DNA of 27,724 nt from an uncultured Mycoplasmatota bacterium (GCA_900542735.1 UQOS01000015.1:1-27724), one strand, 5' to 3'; shown: positions 16,151 through 24,912, counted from the first letter of the stretch. Made by a program: numbers and translations. Notes: generated by a model from the letters alone, not told the origin.

Positions 16151-16768
16151 ATGAATAAAATAATGAAAAAAGCTAAACAAAGCATTACGAACCAAAAAAA
16201 GAAATATCTATTTCTAACTACCATTCTTATCGTTGGGATTATCAGTGGAATTATTTTTATTTTTTTTATTTCAAAAGAGGACAAGTCTTTAGTAAAAACA
16301 GAGTTAGATACCTTTTTTAATCATATAAAAACGAATCAAATTAATTATCTTTCAGTTTTTAAAAATAGTTTTTTTACGAATCTATTATATTTATTTATTT
16401 TTTGGGTATTAGGAATTTCTATTATTGGTGTTCCTATTATTTTGTTTTTACTGTTTTTTAAAGGATTTATCTTTGGTTTTAATTTCTCATCTATTATTAC
16501 TAATTATGGTCTAAAAGGCATTTTACCTGGTATTTTTTATCAATTCCCACATCAGCTATTATTATTAATATTTTTTGTTATGATTAGTTTTTATGCTATT
16601 AACTTTTCAGTTCGTCTATTTAGAGTTTTATTTTTAAAAGAAAACATTAATTTAACACAGTGTTTTAAAAGATATAATCAAATAGGTATTATTTGTGTGA
16701 TAGGAATTTTATTATGTTCTATTTTTGAAACTTTTGTGATGCCGATTTTAATGAATTTGTTCTTGTAA
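16151..16768 (+). CDS. spoIIM: SpoIIM-family membrane protein
   Basis: A 205-residue protein with about five membrane segments. The central block FWVLGISIIGVPIILFLLFFKGFIFGF followed by YGLKGILPGIFYQFPHQLLLL contains the family hallmarks (split here as FWVLGISIIG and GLKGILPGIFYQFPH). In spore formers SpoIIM joins SpoIID and SpoIIP in the complex that drives engulfment of the forespore; homologues also occur in non-sporulating bacteria, so this gene alone does not prove sporulation. The frame opens with GTG at 16142, but AGGTGA (16140-16145) is ideally placed for ATG 16151, chosen here. mnmA follows 40 bp later with its own promoter. Confidence 0.88.
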   Translation: MNKIMKKAKQSITNQKKKYLFLTTILIVGIISGIIFIFFISKEDKSLVKTELDTFFNHIKTNQINYLSVFKNSFFTNLLYLFIFWVLGISIIGVPIILFLLFFKGFIFGFNFSSIITNYGLKGILPGIFYQFPHQLLLLIFFVMISFYAINFSVRLFRVLFLKENINLTQCFKRYNQIGIICVIGILLCSIFETFVMPILMNLFL

Positions 16769-16791
16769 AGGTAGATAGAAAAAAGTATAAT
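16763..16791 (+). promoter_or_regulatory. mnmA: Promoter of mnmA
   Basis: TTGTAA (16763-16768, overlapping the end of spoIIM), 17 bp, TATAAT (16786-16791), then an AGGTGG ribosome site before the ATG. Confidence 0.65.
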
Positions 16792-16808
16792 AGTGTATAG
16801 GTGGTATT

Positions 16809-17915
16809 ATGAAAAAAGTAGTAATTGGTATGAGTGGGGGAGTAGATAGCAGCGTTAGCGCTATTCTTTTAAAGAATCAGGGTTATGAAGTAATTGGTTT
16901 ATTTATGAGAAATTGGGATACTTCTGTCAATGGTGATATTTTAGGAAATCCTAATCTAGATAATAACATTTGTCCTCAAGAACAGGATTATAATGATGCT
17001 TTAGAAGTGTGTAATAAAATAGGTATTCCTCTTCATCGAATTGATTTTGTGAAAGAATATTGGGATAACGTTTTTGAATATTTTTTAGATGAGTTAAAAA
17101 AAGGAAGAACGCCTAATCCAGATGTTATGTGCAATAAATATATTAAATTTGATTATTTTATCAAAGAAGCTAAAAGACTAGGAGCTGATTATATTGCGAC
17201 AGGTCATTATGCTAGAATAAAAGACGGAAAGTTATTAAGAGCAGTTGATACAAATAAAGATCAAACTTATTTCTTATCACAATTATCTCATGAACAACTT
17301 GAAAATGTTTTATTTCCAATTGGAGATTTAGAAAAGCCAAAAGTAAGAGAGATTGCTGAAAAATATGGACTTATTACTGCTAAGAAAAAGGATTCTACTG
17401 GTATTTGTTTTATTGGAGAAAGAAATTTTAAAAACTTTTTAAAGAATTATTTACCTAACCAACCTGGTAAAATTGTTAATATTGAGACAAATGAAGTAGT
17501 TGGAGAACACATTGGACTTATGTATTATACAATTGGTCAAAGAAGAGGATTAGATATTGGTGGTACCATGGATAGAATGTTCGTGGTTGGAAAGAATTTA
17601 AAAGATAATATTTTATATATCGCACTTGGGGAAGATAATGAGTATTTATATTCCGATAGTTGCGTTATTGATACTGTAAACTTTAACTCTACAAAGCGTC
17701 CAGAAAAGTGTACAGCAAAATTTAGATATCGTGCTAATGATTATCCTGTTACACTAGAATACTTAGAAAATGGAGAAATTATAGTTCATTATGAACATAT
17801 AAAATCGGTAACGCCTGGACAAGCTTGTGTATTTTACGATGGTGAAGAATGTTTAGGTGGAGGTATTATTAAAACAGTATGTAAAGCTGGTAAAAAGATT
17901 TGGTATATATTGTAA
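16809..17915 (+). CDS. mnmA: tRNA-specific 2-thiouridylase MnmA
   Basis: Puts sulphur on U34 of tRNA-Lys, -Glu and -Gln, using ATP to activate the base and a persulphide relayed from a cysteine desulphurase. The 368-residue length is typical. The PP-loop SGGVDSS is at 9-15, and the two catalytic cysteines are C108 (PDVMCNKYIKF) and C200 (STGICFIGE). The tRNA-contacting and beta-barrel C-terminal parts are recognisable (YTIGQRRGLDIGG, VTPGQACVFYDGEECLGGG). Start ATG with AGGTGG. No desulphurase gene is adjacent. Confidence 0.97.
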   Translation: MKKVVIGMSGGVDSSVSAILLKNQGYEVIGLFMRNWDTSVNGDILGNPNLDNNICPQEQDYNDALEVCNKIGIPLHRIDFVKEYWDNVFEYFLDELKKGRTPNPDVMCNKYIKFDYFIKEAKRLGADYIATGHYARIKDGKLLRAVDTNKDQTYFLSQLSHEQLENVLFPIGDLEKPKVREIAEKYGLITAKKKDSTGICFIGERNFKNFLKNYLPNQPGKIVNIETNEVVGEHIGLMYYTIGQRRGLDIGGTMDRMFVVGKNLKDNILYIALGEDNEYLYSDSCVIDTVNFNSTKRPEKCTAKFRYRANDYPVTLEYLENGEIIVHYEHIKSVTPGQACVFYDGEECLGGGIIKTVCKAGKKIWYIL

Positions 17916-17936
17916 AATAAATGTAAACTTTACTAC

Positions 17937-17964
17937 TTGTATTTTTTGATGAATGTGATAGAAT
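17937..17964 (+). promoter_or_regulatory. Promoter of the HTH regulator gene
   Basis: TTGTAT (17937-17942), 16 bp, TAGAAT (17959-17964), followed by a perfect AGGAGG ribosome site (17971-17976). Confidence 0.5.
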
Positions 17965-17983
17965 TATATTAGGAGGTCATAGT

Positions 17984-18754
17984 ATGCAAAATCTAAAAAA
18001 ATTATTTTCAGAACTCGGAATTTCAAAGGTTAGATTAGCAAAATACCTAGGTGTTTCGAGACAAATGTTATACAATTATTTAGCAGAAGAAAAACTAGAA
18101 AATTGGCCTAAAGAAAAAGTAATGAAAATTTTATGTTTATTAGGGATTAAAGATGTCAAAGATTTAGATACTATTAAAGTTGATGGGGAATATATCATTC
18201 AGGTTGAAAATCGTTTAAATGAGGGTGTAAAAGACGAAAATACTCGATATTATGGTACTGAAGATTTAAAAGGTTTAAATAAAAAAGAACAAGAATTATT
18301 ATCAGATATTATTCAATTATTAAAAGAAAAAATTGTTGATGATAAGTCTAAAGAAGTTTACCATAGTTATCGTTATTTATATCATTTCTTACAGTCTATG
18401 GAAACAGCTAAGGAATTAAAGTATATGTTAGCTTATATTTCAAAATCTATGGGATTTATAGATGCTAATGAATATGCTTTTAATGAAGATAGACAATTTG
18501 TTTTTGAAAGTATTATGTTTTCAGCTATGACTTTATATAATAATGGCAGTGCTTCAAAAAGTAAGATAGCGGAAACTCACAAGAGATTCGTTCAAGAAAT
18601 TGAACATAAAAAAGAAGAAGTGCTTGGCAGAACTCAAGAATTAAATACTGCTAAGGTACAAGCATTAAGGGAACTTGGTTATACAGAAATTAATACCAAT
18701 AATGCTAAGGAAGTACTTGATAAAATAGCTGAAATTCAATCTAGAAAAGTTTAA
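17984..18754 (+). CDS. Helix-turn-helix DNA-binding protein
   Basis: A 256-residue soluble protein. Residues about 12-34 (SKVRLAKYLGVSRQMLYNYL) form a clear helix-turn-helix of the Xre/Cro kind. The rest is mostly helical and charged, with no recognised ligand or enzyme domain; the last 60 residues (EIEHKKEEVLGRTQELNTAKVQ) look like a coiled coil that could dimerise. It is monocistronic, with its own promoter and a terminator. Targets are unknown; it is not divergent from another gene, so no obvious regulated neighbour. Confidence 0.82.
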   Translation: MQNLKKLFSELGISKVRLAKYLGVSRQMLYNYLAEEKLENWPKEKVMKILCLLGIKDVKDLDTIKVDGEYIIQVENRLNEGVKDENTRYYGTEDLKGLNKKEQELLSDIIQLLKEKIVDDKSKEVYHSYRYLYHFLQSMETAKELKYMLAYISKSMGFIDANEYAFNEDRQFVFESIMFSAMTLYNNGSASKSKIAETHKRFVQEIEHKKEEVLGRTQELNTAKVQALRELGYTEINTNNAKEVLDKIAEIQSRKV

Positions 18755-18758
18755 TTTT

Positions 18759-18789
18759 AGAACCAATGAAATGTTGGCTCTTTTATTTT
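18759..18789 (+). terminator. Intrinsic terminator after the HTH gene
   Basis: AGAACCAA pairs with TTGGCTCT (7 of 8 pairs) around a 7-base loop, followed by a T-rich tail. Confidence 0.75.
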
Positions 18790-18914
18790 GAATAAAAATA
18801 TTGATATTCTTGGTACTTTTGAAAGAAAAATATTATATAATAACATGCAATTAGTTGGTGAAAAAACTGTCATCAAAGAGAATTTAAAAAGAGTAGGGGA
18901 AGGGAGTAGTAAAT

Positions 18915-19442
18915 ATGTTAGATATGTTAATCCAAAAAATAGTAGATTTTATATTAGACTTATTTGGAATAAATACTAAACATGAAGAAAATAAAGATAA
19001 GAATATTAATAATAAAGTAAATAATTATATCAAAAGAAATTTTATGACTTCAACAGAAATGATTTTCTATAATAAAATTAAATAACTAAATGATGAATAT
19101 ATTGTTATTCCTCAGGTAAATTTAGGAACAATTATTGAAAAGAAAACAAAAGGATATAGAAATGAATTATTTAAAAATATAGATTTCGCTATTTTTAGTA
19201 AAGATTTTAAAGAAGTACTACTATTAATAGAATTAAATGATAGTACCCATCAGCAATACAAAAGAAGAAAAAGAGATAGAAATTTATATGATATATGTAA
19301 AAATGCTAACATAAAATTAATAACTTTTTATACCAAATATCCAAATGAAAAAAATTGGGTATTAAATAGAATTAAAAATGAAATATCATCACAAAGAAAT
19401 ACTAAAACAGAAGATACTAACATTATTAGCTATCTTTTTTAA
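18915..19442 (+). pseudogene. DUF2726-type protein gene with an in-frame stop
   Basis: From ATG 18915 (after GGGGAAGGGAG) one frame runs to TAA at 19440-19442, broken only by TAA at 19083-19085. The part before the stop gives a hydrophobic, then charged N-terminus and FMTSTEMIFYNKIK; the part after, in the same frame, gives IVIPQVNLGTII, NIDFAIFSKDF, VLLLIELNDSTHQ and IKLITFYTKYP. Together these fit the DUF2726 domain (nuclease-like fold, with D...E-L-x-D). The stop replaces a single residue, so one base change from AAA, CAA or GAA explains it; no other damage is seen, which implies recent inactivation or a sequence error. Intact length would be about 175 residues. Confidence 0.75.
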
Positions 19443-19770
19443 TTTATTGTATTGGTTAACATAATATCAATTATACGAAGTTAAATAAGCATAAAAAATT
19501 ATCAATATTATAAAAGATTTTCCTTATTTTATATGACTTTTAATCATAAAAATAATCTCAAATAAATTTATAAATATAATAATTAATACTATAATATGTT
19601 AACTAATTAAATATTTATTGATAATTAACTAAAATTAAAACTTAATTTTAAATTTGATTCATAATACAGTTATTTAATTATCATATTATATAATTTTTCT
19701 TTTTTGAATCAATCAATATTAAATTTTATATAATATTAGTATTTTAATCTAATATTTTCCTTTTCTATTT
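19443..19770. other. Extremely AT-rich intergenic DNA
   Basis: About 330 bp with very little G+C and no reading frame with start signals. Many short A/T palindromes occur. A 13-bp element containing GTTAAC at 19455-19467 recurs inverted at 19591-19603 with one mismatch. No RNA gene, terminator or repeat array could be recognised. It may be decayed sequence next to the broken DUF2726 gene. Confidence 0.6.
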
Positions 19771-19774
19771 TAAT

Positions 19775-19810
19775 TCGAGGTGTATAATTATCCATCTTTT
19801 AATATCTCGA
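19775..19810 (+). promoter_or_regulatory. -10 element framed by an inverted repeat, before the DUF1540 gene
   Basis: TATAAT at 19783-19788 lies between TCGAG (19775-19779) and CTCGA (19806-19810), with flanking bases extending the pairing. The -35 region is poor. This could be a regulated promoter for the small gene downstream. Confidence 0.4.
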
Positions 19811-19828
19811 TTTAAATTAGAACACTCT

Positions 19829-19860
19829 CCTACTCATTTTTTACGTATAAAATGAGTAGG
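19829..19860 (+). other. 12-bp perfect hairpin in the DUF1540 leader
   Basis: CCTACTCATTTT (19829-19840) is the exact complement of AAAATGAGTAGG (19849-19860), with an 8-base loop. No T-run follows on either strand, so it is not an ordinary terminator. It ends 19 bp before the ribosome site of the DUF1540 gene. Confidence 0.7.
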
Positions 19861-19891
19861 GGAAGGGAATATTAAAAATGGAGGTAGAATA

Positions 19892-20071
19892 ATGAAAAAT
19901 CAAAAAATAAAATGTAATGTTGAATCATGTGATTTTCAAGACTGTGATTGCTGTACATTAAAAGAAATACAAGTTGGTTGTAGTTGTGGTTGTAATGATG
20001 CAACACATGATAAAGAAACATTATGTAAGAGTTTTAAATGTAATAAAAAAGCAGAAGATTCTAAAAAATAG
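19892..20071 (+). CDS. Small Cys-rich DUF1540 protein
   Basis: A 59-residue protein starting MKNQKIKCNVESCDF. It contains ten cysteines arranged C-x4-C-x3-C-x-C-C early, then VGCSCGCND and a final ETLCKSFKC. This is the DUF1540 pattern (I-x-C-N-V-x-x-C ... C-T-L-x-x-I-x-V ... E-T-x-C-x-S-F), widespread in Clostridia and other Bacillota. The cysteines suggest metal binding; the function is not known to me. It has a perfect GGAGG ribosome site 7 bp before the ATG, its own leader and a strong terminator. Confidence 0.9.
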   Translation: MKNQKIKCNVESCDFQDCDCCTLKEIQVGCSCGCNDATHDKETLCKSFKCNKKAEDSKK

Positions 20072-20085
20072 TCTTCTGTTTTTTA
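20045..20085. terminator. Bidirectional terminator between the DUF1540 gene and deoB
   Basis: CAGAAGA (20052-20058) pairs with TCTTCTG (20072-20078). A T-run follows on the plus strand (20079-20084), and an A-run at 20045-20050 gives the T-run for the minus strand. Confidence 0.85.
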
Positions 20086-20103
20086 ATACTTCCCTACCCT
20101 ATT

Positions 20104-21276
20104 TTATTTTAACTTTTCTAAAAAACTTTTACCTATAAAAAGTGGACTCGTAATTTCAAAATTATCAGCAATCGTTGCACCAATATCAGCCATAGAATCT
20201 AAAATATCTAATCTCTTTGGTTCTCTTAAATTTCTACCATAAATAATAACAGGTACGTTTTCTCTTGTATGATCAAATCCTTTAAATGTTGGATCACAAC
20301 CATGATCTGCTGTAATAATCAATAAGTCATCTGTTTCTAGCTTATTTAAAATCATAGGAATTTCAACATCTAATTCTTCTATTTTTTTGGCATAACCAAC
20401 GGTATCTCTCTTATGACCATCACTATCAAAGTCGTTTAAGTTAACAGCACATAGACCAGTAAAATTCTTAGTCATAATATCGCTTAATTTATTTAATGCT
20501 TCATTATTGTTCTTAGCTTTAATCGTTTTAGTAATTCCTTCATGATCGAATACATCAGCAATTTTACCAATTGAAATCACACTTAAATTCTTTTCTTGTA
20601 AATAATTCATAACACTCATAGTAGGAGGTTTTACAGCATAATCCTGTCTTTCATTGGTAAATCTAAAATTACCAATACGACCTGTAAAAGGTCTAGCAAT
20701 TACTCTACCAATTTTCCATTCTTCTCTTAAAGTAATATTTCTAATCTTTTCAGCATATTCGTATAATTTAGCTACTGGAATTATATTTTCATGAGCAGCA
20801 ATTTGTAGATTAGAACCATTTGATGTATAAACAATTAAGAAACCTTCTTCTATATGTCTTTCACCTAATTCATTGATAATATCAAGCCCATTATTAATAC
20901 TATTCTTATTACCAATAACGCGTCTTTTCGTAATATATTCAATTTCATCAATTAACTCTCTTGGAAAACCTTTTTCAGTAAAGGTTTTAAATTGAATATC
21001 GTTTTTAACACCCATAATCTCATAGTGCCCATTTAAAGTATCTTTACCTGAATTATTAGGTCTAGCTATGGTGTAATAAGCATCTACATCAGTATTTTCA
21101 TCCATATTAATTGTATTTAGAAATCCTAATCTTTTTAAATTAGGAATAAACAAATCGTACTGTTCTTTAATATGACCTAACGTATTAGCACCACTATCAT
21201 CATAATTATTGGCATCAATTGCCTCCCCTACTCCTAAGGAATCTAATATTACTAAGAATATTCTTTTAAATTTCAT
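20104..21276 (-). CDS. deoB: Phosphopentomutase
   Basis: Interconverts ribose or deoxyribose 1- and 5-phosphates in nucleoside salvage; a two-metal enzyme of the alkaline-phosphatase superfamily. 390 residues, the normal length. The N-terminal metal aspartate is D12 (VILDSLGVG), the phosphorylated threonine is T80 (GKDTLNGHYE), and the C-terminal metal block is ADHGCDPTFKGFDHTRE. ATG 21276 is preferred; an upstream GTG at 21285 overlaps the xerD stop. It follows xerD with 5 bp between, an order kept in B. subtilis (ripX-drm), where a purine nucleoside phosphorylase gene comes next; here none does. Confidence 0.96.
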   Translation of the reverse strand: MKFKRIFLVILDSLGVGEAIDANNYDDSGANTLGHIKEQYDLFIPNLKRLGFLNTINMDENTDVDAYYTIARPNNSGKDTLNGHYEIMGVKNDIQFKTFTEKGFPRELIDEIEYITKRRVIGNKNSINNGLDIINELGERHIEEGFLIVYTSNGSNLQIAAHENIIPVAKLYEYAEKIRNITLREEWKIGRVIARPFTGRIGNFRFTNERQDYAVKPPTMSVMNYLQEKNLSVISIGKIADVFDHEGITKTIKAKNNNEALNKLSDIMTKNFTGLCAVNLNDFDSDGHKRDTVGYAKKIEELDVEIPMILNKLETDDLLIITADHGCDPTFKGFDHTRENVPVIIYGRNLREPKRLDILDSMADIGATIADNFEITSPLFIGKSFLEKLK

Positions 21277-21281
21277 TATTA

Positions 21282-22250
21282 TCACTCTTTCTCATTTCTA
21301 GGATGGTATTTATTGTAATCATCTCTAATTTGATTATTCGTAATATGGGTATAAATTCTAGTAGTTGAAATATCACTATGACCAAGCATTTCTTGAATTA
21401 CCCTTAAATCAGCTCCATGTTCTAATAAGTGAGTAGCAAAGCTATGTCTTAAAGTATGGGGTGAAACATTAGGATTTAATCCCTTTTCCAATAGAAGCTT
21501 CTTTAATACTTTAAAAAAACCTTCTCTTGAAATAGAATCTCCATCCCTATTTAAAAATAATTCTTGAGTAGTTTTATTTTTAAGTAGCTTAGGTCTTTCT
21601 TTTAAATAATCATTTAAAGAAGTAATTACATAATCATTAATTGGAACAATTCTTTCTTTATTTCCTTTTCCAATACAGTGAACAATACAATTAATAGTAT
21701 CAATATCATTAATCTTAATACTAACTAATTCACTAACTCTAAGTCCTGTTCCATACAGTAATTCTAACATACATTTATTACGATAGTCAAATGGGGTATT
21801 TAAACGAATATCAAGTAGTTTATCTACTTCCTCTACTGATAAAACATTTGGTAGTTTTTTCGTTAATTTAGGACGCTCTATACTTTCAGCAATATCAGTA
21901 TTTACATAACTATTCTTTAATAAAAATTTATGATAATTTTTAATACTTGTTAGATAGTGAGCTATGGTTTGAGGTTTCTTTTTTTCTTTTAGTAAGACTT
22001 GCATAAAATCTTGAATATCTTTTTTACGAATTTTATCAACTTTTTTTCTATTTCTTTCTTTTAGAAAAAGCTTATATTTTTTTAAATCGCTATTGTAAGC
22101 ATCATGTGTATTCATAGATAAATATTCTTCAGCTGTAATGCTGTCTAAGTATTCATCTATCGTCTTTTCAATTAGTCCTTTTTCTTCTTTTTCGTTTTCA
22201 ACTAATTCATTATCTTCTACCGTATCTTTTTGTAAATTATTATCATTCAT
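21282..22250 (-). CDS. xerD: Tyrosine recombinase XerD-like
   Basis: Site-specific recombinase that with XerC resolves chromosome dimers at dif. The 322 residues comprise a SAM-like DNA-binding domain (about 30-120) and a catalytic domain with all six active residues: R171 (GTGLRVSEL), K195 (GKGNKER), H265 and R268 (HTLRHSF), H291 (LGHSDI) and Y300 (TRIYTH). About 25 acidic residues precede the usual N-terminus; this extension has no obvious role. Placement before deoB supports the housekeeping XerD rather than an integrase, and no integrated element is seen around it. The stop is TGA. Confidence 0.92.
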   Translation of the reverse strand: MNDNNLQKDTVEDNELVENEKEEKGLIEKTIDEYLDSITAEEYLSMNTHDAYNSDLKKYKLFLKERNRKKVDKIRKKDIQDFMQVLLKEKKKPQTIAHYLTSIKNYHKFLLKNSYVNTDIAESIERPKLTKKLPNVLSVEEVDKLLDIRLNTPFDYRNKCMLELLYGTGLRVSELVSIKINDIDTINCIVHCIGKGNKERIVPINDYVITSLNDYLKERPKLLKNKTTQELFLNRDGDSISREGFFKVLKKLLLEKGLNPNVSPHTLRHSFATHLLEHGADLRVIQEMLGHSDISTTRIYTHITNNQIRDDYNKYHPRNEKE

Positions 22251-22270
22251 TTTACCACTACCCTATAACT

Positions 22271-22279
22271 ATTATAACA
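22271..22279 (-). promoter_or_regulatory. xerD: Extended -10 promoter of xerD-deoB
   Basis: On the minus strand TGTTATAAT (TG-n-TATAAT), about 20 bp before the xerD ATG. No clear -35. Confidence 0.55.
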
Positions 22280-22298
22280 CGATTTTTCTTCTGTTTGA

Positions 22299-22327
22299 TT
22301 GATATTTTATATCTGGTGTAGTAGAAT
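22299..22327 (+). promoter_or_regulatory. Promoter of the yfhO-like gene
   Basis: TTGATA (22299-22304), 17 bp, TAGAAT (22322-22327), divergent from the xerD promoter. Confidence 0.6.
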
Positions 22328-22344
22328 ATTAACAGGTGGTTATG

Positions 22345-24912
22345 ATGAATACTAAACTTAATAAAAGTACGAATTCAAAAGAAATTTGGTTTCATTTTGG
22401 AATTATTTTTTTTCTGACTCTTTTTTTAGTTTTTCTGACTATTAAAGGTGGTTACATTTTTGGATCTAATATGGATTGGATGAAACAGCACAGTGTTTTA
22501 CCAGATTATTTTAGAAATCTATTTTATCAAACAGGAAACCTATTTCCTAACTTTGCTCCTCAATTAGGAGGAGGACAAAATATTTTTTATTTAGCTTATT
22601 ATGGACTATATAATCCTTTTATTTTATTATCTTATTTATTTCCATTTATTCCTATGGGAATCTATATTATGATAATTAGTATTTTGATAGTATTAGTATC
22701 TGTATATCTTTTTTACTACTTTTTAAAATTAAATCATTTTTCTAATAAAATATGTTTGTTTACCTCACTTTTATTCTTATCTGCTAGTTGCTTTTTGTTT
22801 CATAGTCATCGTCATATTATGTTTGTGAGTTATATGCCTTTTTTAATTTTAGCATTTATTGGTGTAATTTCTTACTTTGATAAGAAAAAAAGTACCTTAT
22901 TAGTAGTTAGTATCTTTTTTATGATTTTAACTAGTTATTATTATAGTATTCCTGGTATGATTAGTATTTGTCTTTATGCTATTTACTATTATTTAAAAAA
23001 AGAAGATAAAATTACTTTAAAAGGAATTATTCATGATGGATTTTTCTTTCTTTTTCGTATTATACTAGGAATCTTATTAGCAAGTATGTTATTACTACCT
23101 CTTGTTTTTGTTATTTTAAATGGTAGAAGTAGTGGTACTAGTAGTATTAGTCTTGATCTTAATTTATTAAAACCTAATATTTCATTAGATTATATTATGT
23201 ATGGAACTTATGGAATAGGTTTAACTGCTATTTTTTGGTTATCTATTATTTATCATATTGTAGTTAGTAAGAAAGAATATAAAATAGTATCTATTTTACT
23301 TCTTATTTTATTTAGTTTTCCTATCTTTAATTTTATTTTAAATGGAGGATTATATTTAAATGGTAAAGTATTTATTCCTTTTTTACCTCTAGGAGCTTTC
23401 TTAATTGCTAGTATGATTCATTCTACTACTTTTAGTAAAAATATGGTTCTAAAGGTATTATTAGGGCTAATAATAAGTATATTTTTAATTACTTCTAAGG
23501 GTTATCGAACATATTACTTTTATATTGAATTAATAATTACTTTTTTCTTGTTTTTATGTTATCAAAAGAAGAAAAAGATATTAATTTTAGTTCCTATCTT
23601 AATAGCTAGTTTTATTACTTGTTACTATAATAATATTAATGATGATTTAGTAAGTATAACAGATTATCAGAAACAATTATCTTATAATAAATTCAATGTG
23701 TTAGATTATATCAATCAAAATACTAGTAGTATTTATCGTTTTCAAGATGATTTAAGTGGAGCAAATGGTATTAATTATTCTTATGGTAAATTAGATTATC
23801 GTACTACATTCTATTCTTCTACTAGTAATTCTAATTATTCTTCTAATTTCTATAATACTTTTAATAATAATGATATTTATAGAAATTATTTATTACTAGC
23901 TCAAACAAATAATTTATTTTTTCAAAGATATATGGGAATTCGTTATTTATTAACAGATAATAATCCACCTAATGGTTATCAAAAAATTAATAGTTATCAA
24001 AATAGTAGTCTATATGAAAATAAAAATGTATACCCAATTGGTTTTAGTATGACAAATTTATTAAGTTATAGGGATTATGAAAAGTTATCTTTTATAGAGA
24101 AATTAGAGGCTTTTCAAAATAATGTAATTATAAATGGTAGTAGTAAAAATAGTAATTTAGATTTTAGTAATAAAAAGATAGATCTTGATTATGAGGTTGT
24201 TGATACTAAAAATATTTCTTATGAAAAGAAAAATAATGGTTACTTGATAACTAGTAAGAAAAATGGAAAAATTACTTTAAAATTAAACGAAAGTATCGTA
24301 AATAATAGTTTGGTTATTCGTTTTCAAATGAATGATATTCCTAGTTGTAAAAACGGAGATACTGCTATTACGATTAATCAAGTTATGAATAAATTAACTT
24401 GTAAGACTTGGAAATATTATAATCATAATGAAGTATTTGATTATGTGATATCAAGTAATGATGAAATTAAAGAGTTGAAATTAGAATTTAGTAAGGGTAA
24501 TTATGATATTACTGATATTGAAATTTATGAAATTCCTAATGATTTCTTTCAAAAAGATAATGGTATTTCTCCTTTAGTAATTGATTTTGATAAAACAAAG
24601 GGAGATTATTTAAAGGGTACTATCCATGTAGTTAAAGATAGTTACTTTGTATTTACAATTCCTTATGATAATGGTTTTAATATTTTAGTAGATGGTAAAA
24701 AAATAGAATATGAAAAAGTAAATGATATGTTTATAGGATTTCCTATTACCGAGGGTAATCATACAATTGAATACCAGTTTAGGGCTCCATTAAGAAGTAT
24801 TGGAATGATTATTACTATGATTAGTGGCATTATTTTAGTAGGGCTTACTATATATGAGAAAAAACAGATTAAATATAACGAAAATGAGGTGATATCATGG
24901 AAAAACCGTTAG
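22345..24912 (+). CDS. yfhO: YfhO-family membrane protein (GT-C glycosyltransferase-like)
   Basis: An 855-residue protein with a long multi-spanning half (about a dozen or more helices to residue ~440) and a C-terminal outer domain rich in Asn, Ser and Tyr that ends in one more helix. The first loop has GSNMDWMKQHSVLPDYF and GGGQNIFYLAYYGLYNP, typical of the YfhO family (PF09586). In B. subtilis YfhO takes sugars from undecaprenyl phosphate, made by CsbB, and decorates lipoteichoic acid; no csbB-like gene is in the window, so the acceptor is unknown. AGGTGG at 22334-22339 favours ATG 22345 (or 22342) over the GTG at 22336. The last 16 bases overlap rarA. Confidence 0.85.
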   Translation: MNTKLNKSTNSKEIWFHFGIIFFLTLFLVFLTIKGGYIFGSNMDWMKQHSVLPDYFRNLFYQTGNLFPNFAPQLGGGQNIFYLAYYGLYNPFILLSYLFPFIPMGIYIMIISILIVLVSVYLFYYFLKLNHFSNKICLFTSLLFLSASCFLFHSHRHIMFVSYMPFLILAFIGVISYFDKKKSTLLVVSIFFMILTSYYYSIPGMISICLYAIYYYLKKEDKITLKGIIHDGFFFLFRIILGILLASMLLLPLVFVILNGRSSGTSSISLDLNLLKPNISLDYIMYGTYGIGLTAIFWLSIIYHIVVSKKEYKIVSILLLILFSFPIFNFILNGGLYLNGKVFIPFLPLGAFLIASMIHSTTFSKNMVLKVLLGLIISIFLITSKGYRTYYFYIELIITFFLFLCYQKKKKILILVPILIASFITCYYNNINDDLVSITDYQKQLSYNKFNVLDYINQNTSSIYRFQDDLSGANGINYSYGKLDYRTTFYSSTSNSNYSSNFYNTFNNNDIYRNYLLLAQTNNLFFQRYMGIRYLLTDNNPPNGYQKINSYQNSSLYENKNVYPIGFSMTNLLSYRDYEKLSFIEKLEAFQNNVIINGSSKNSNLDFSNKKIDLDYEVVDTKNISYEKKNNGYLITSKKNGKITLKLNESIVNNSLVIRFQMNDIPSCKNGDTAITINQVMNKLTCKTWKYYNHNEVFDYVISSNDEIKELKLEFSKGNYDITDIEIYEIPNDFFQKDNGISPLVIDFDKTKGDYLKGTIHVVKDSYFVFTIPYDNGFNILVDGKKIEYEKVNDMFIGFPITEGNHTIEYQFRAPLRSIGMIITMISGIILVGLTIYEKKQIKYNENEVISWKNR

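Noticed and set aside
18788..18979. 63-codon plus-strand frame starting with TTG
   Set aside because: It starts inside the T-tail of the HTH gene's terminator, has no ribosome site and overlaps the better-supported DUF2726 frame. The product resembles nothing.
21282..22250. XerD-like gene as an integrase of a mobile element or as an invertase for the surface-protein genes
   Set aside because: It sits in the conserved xerD-deoB arrangement, no attachment-site duplication or phage genes are nearby, and no short recombination sites flank the surface genes.
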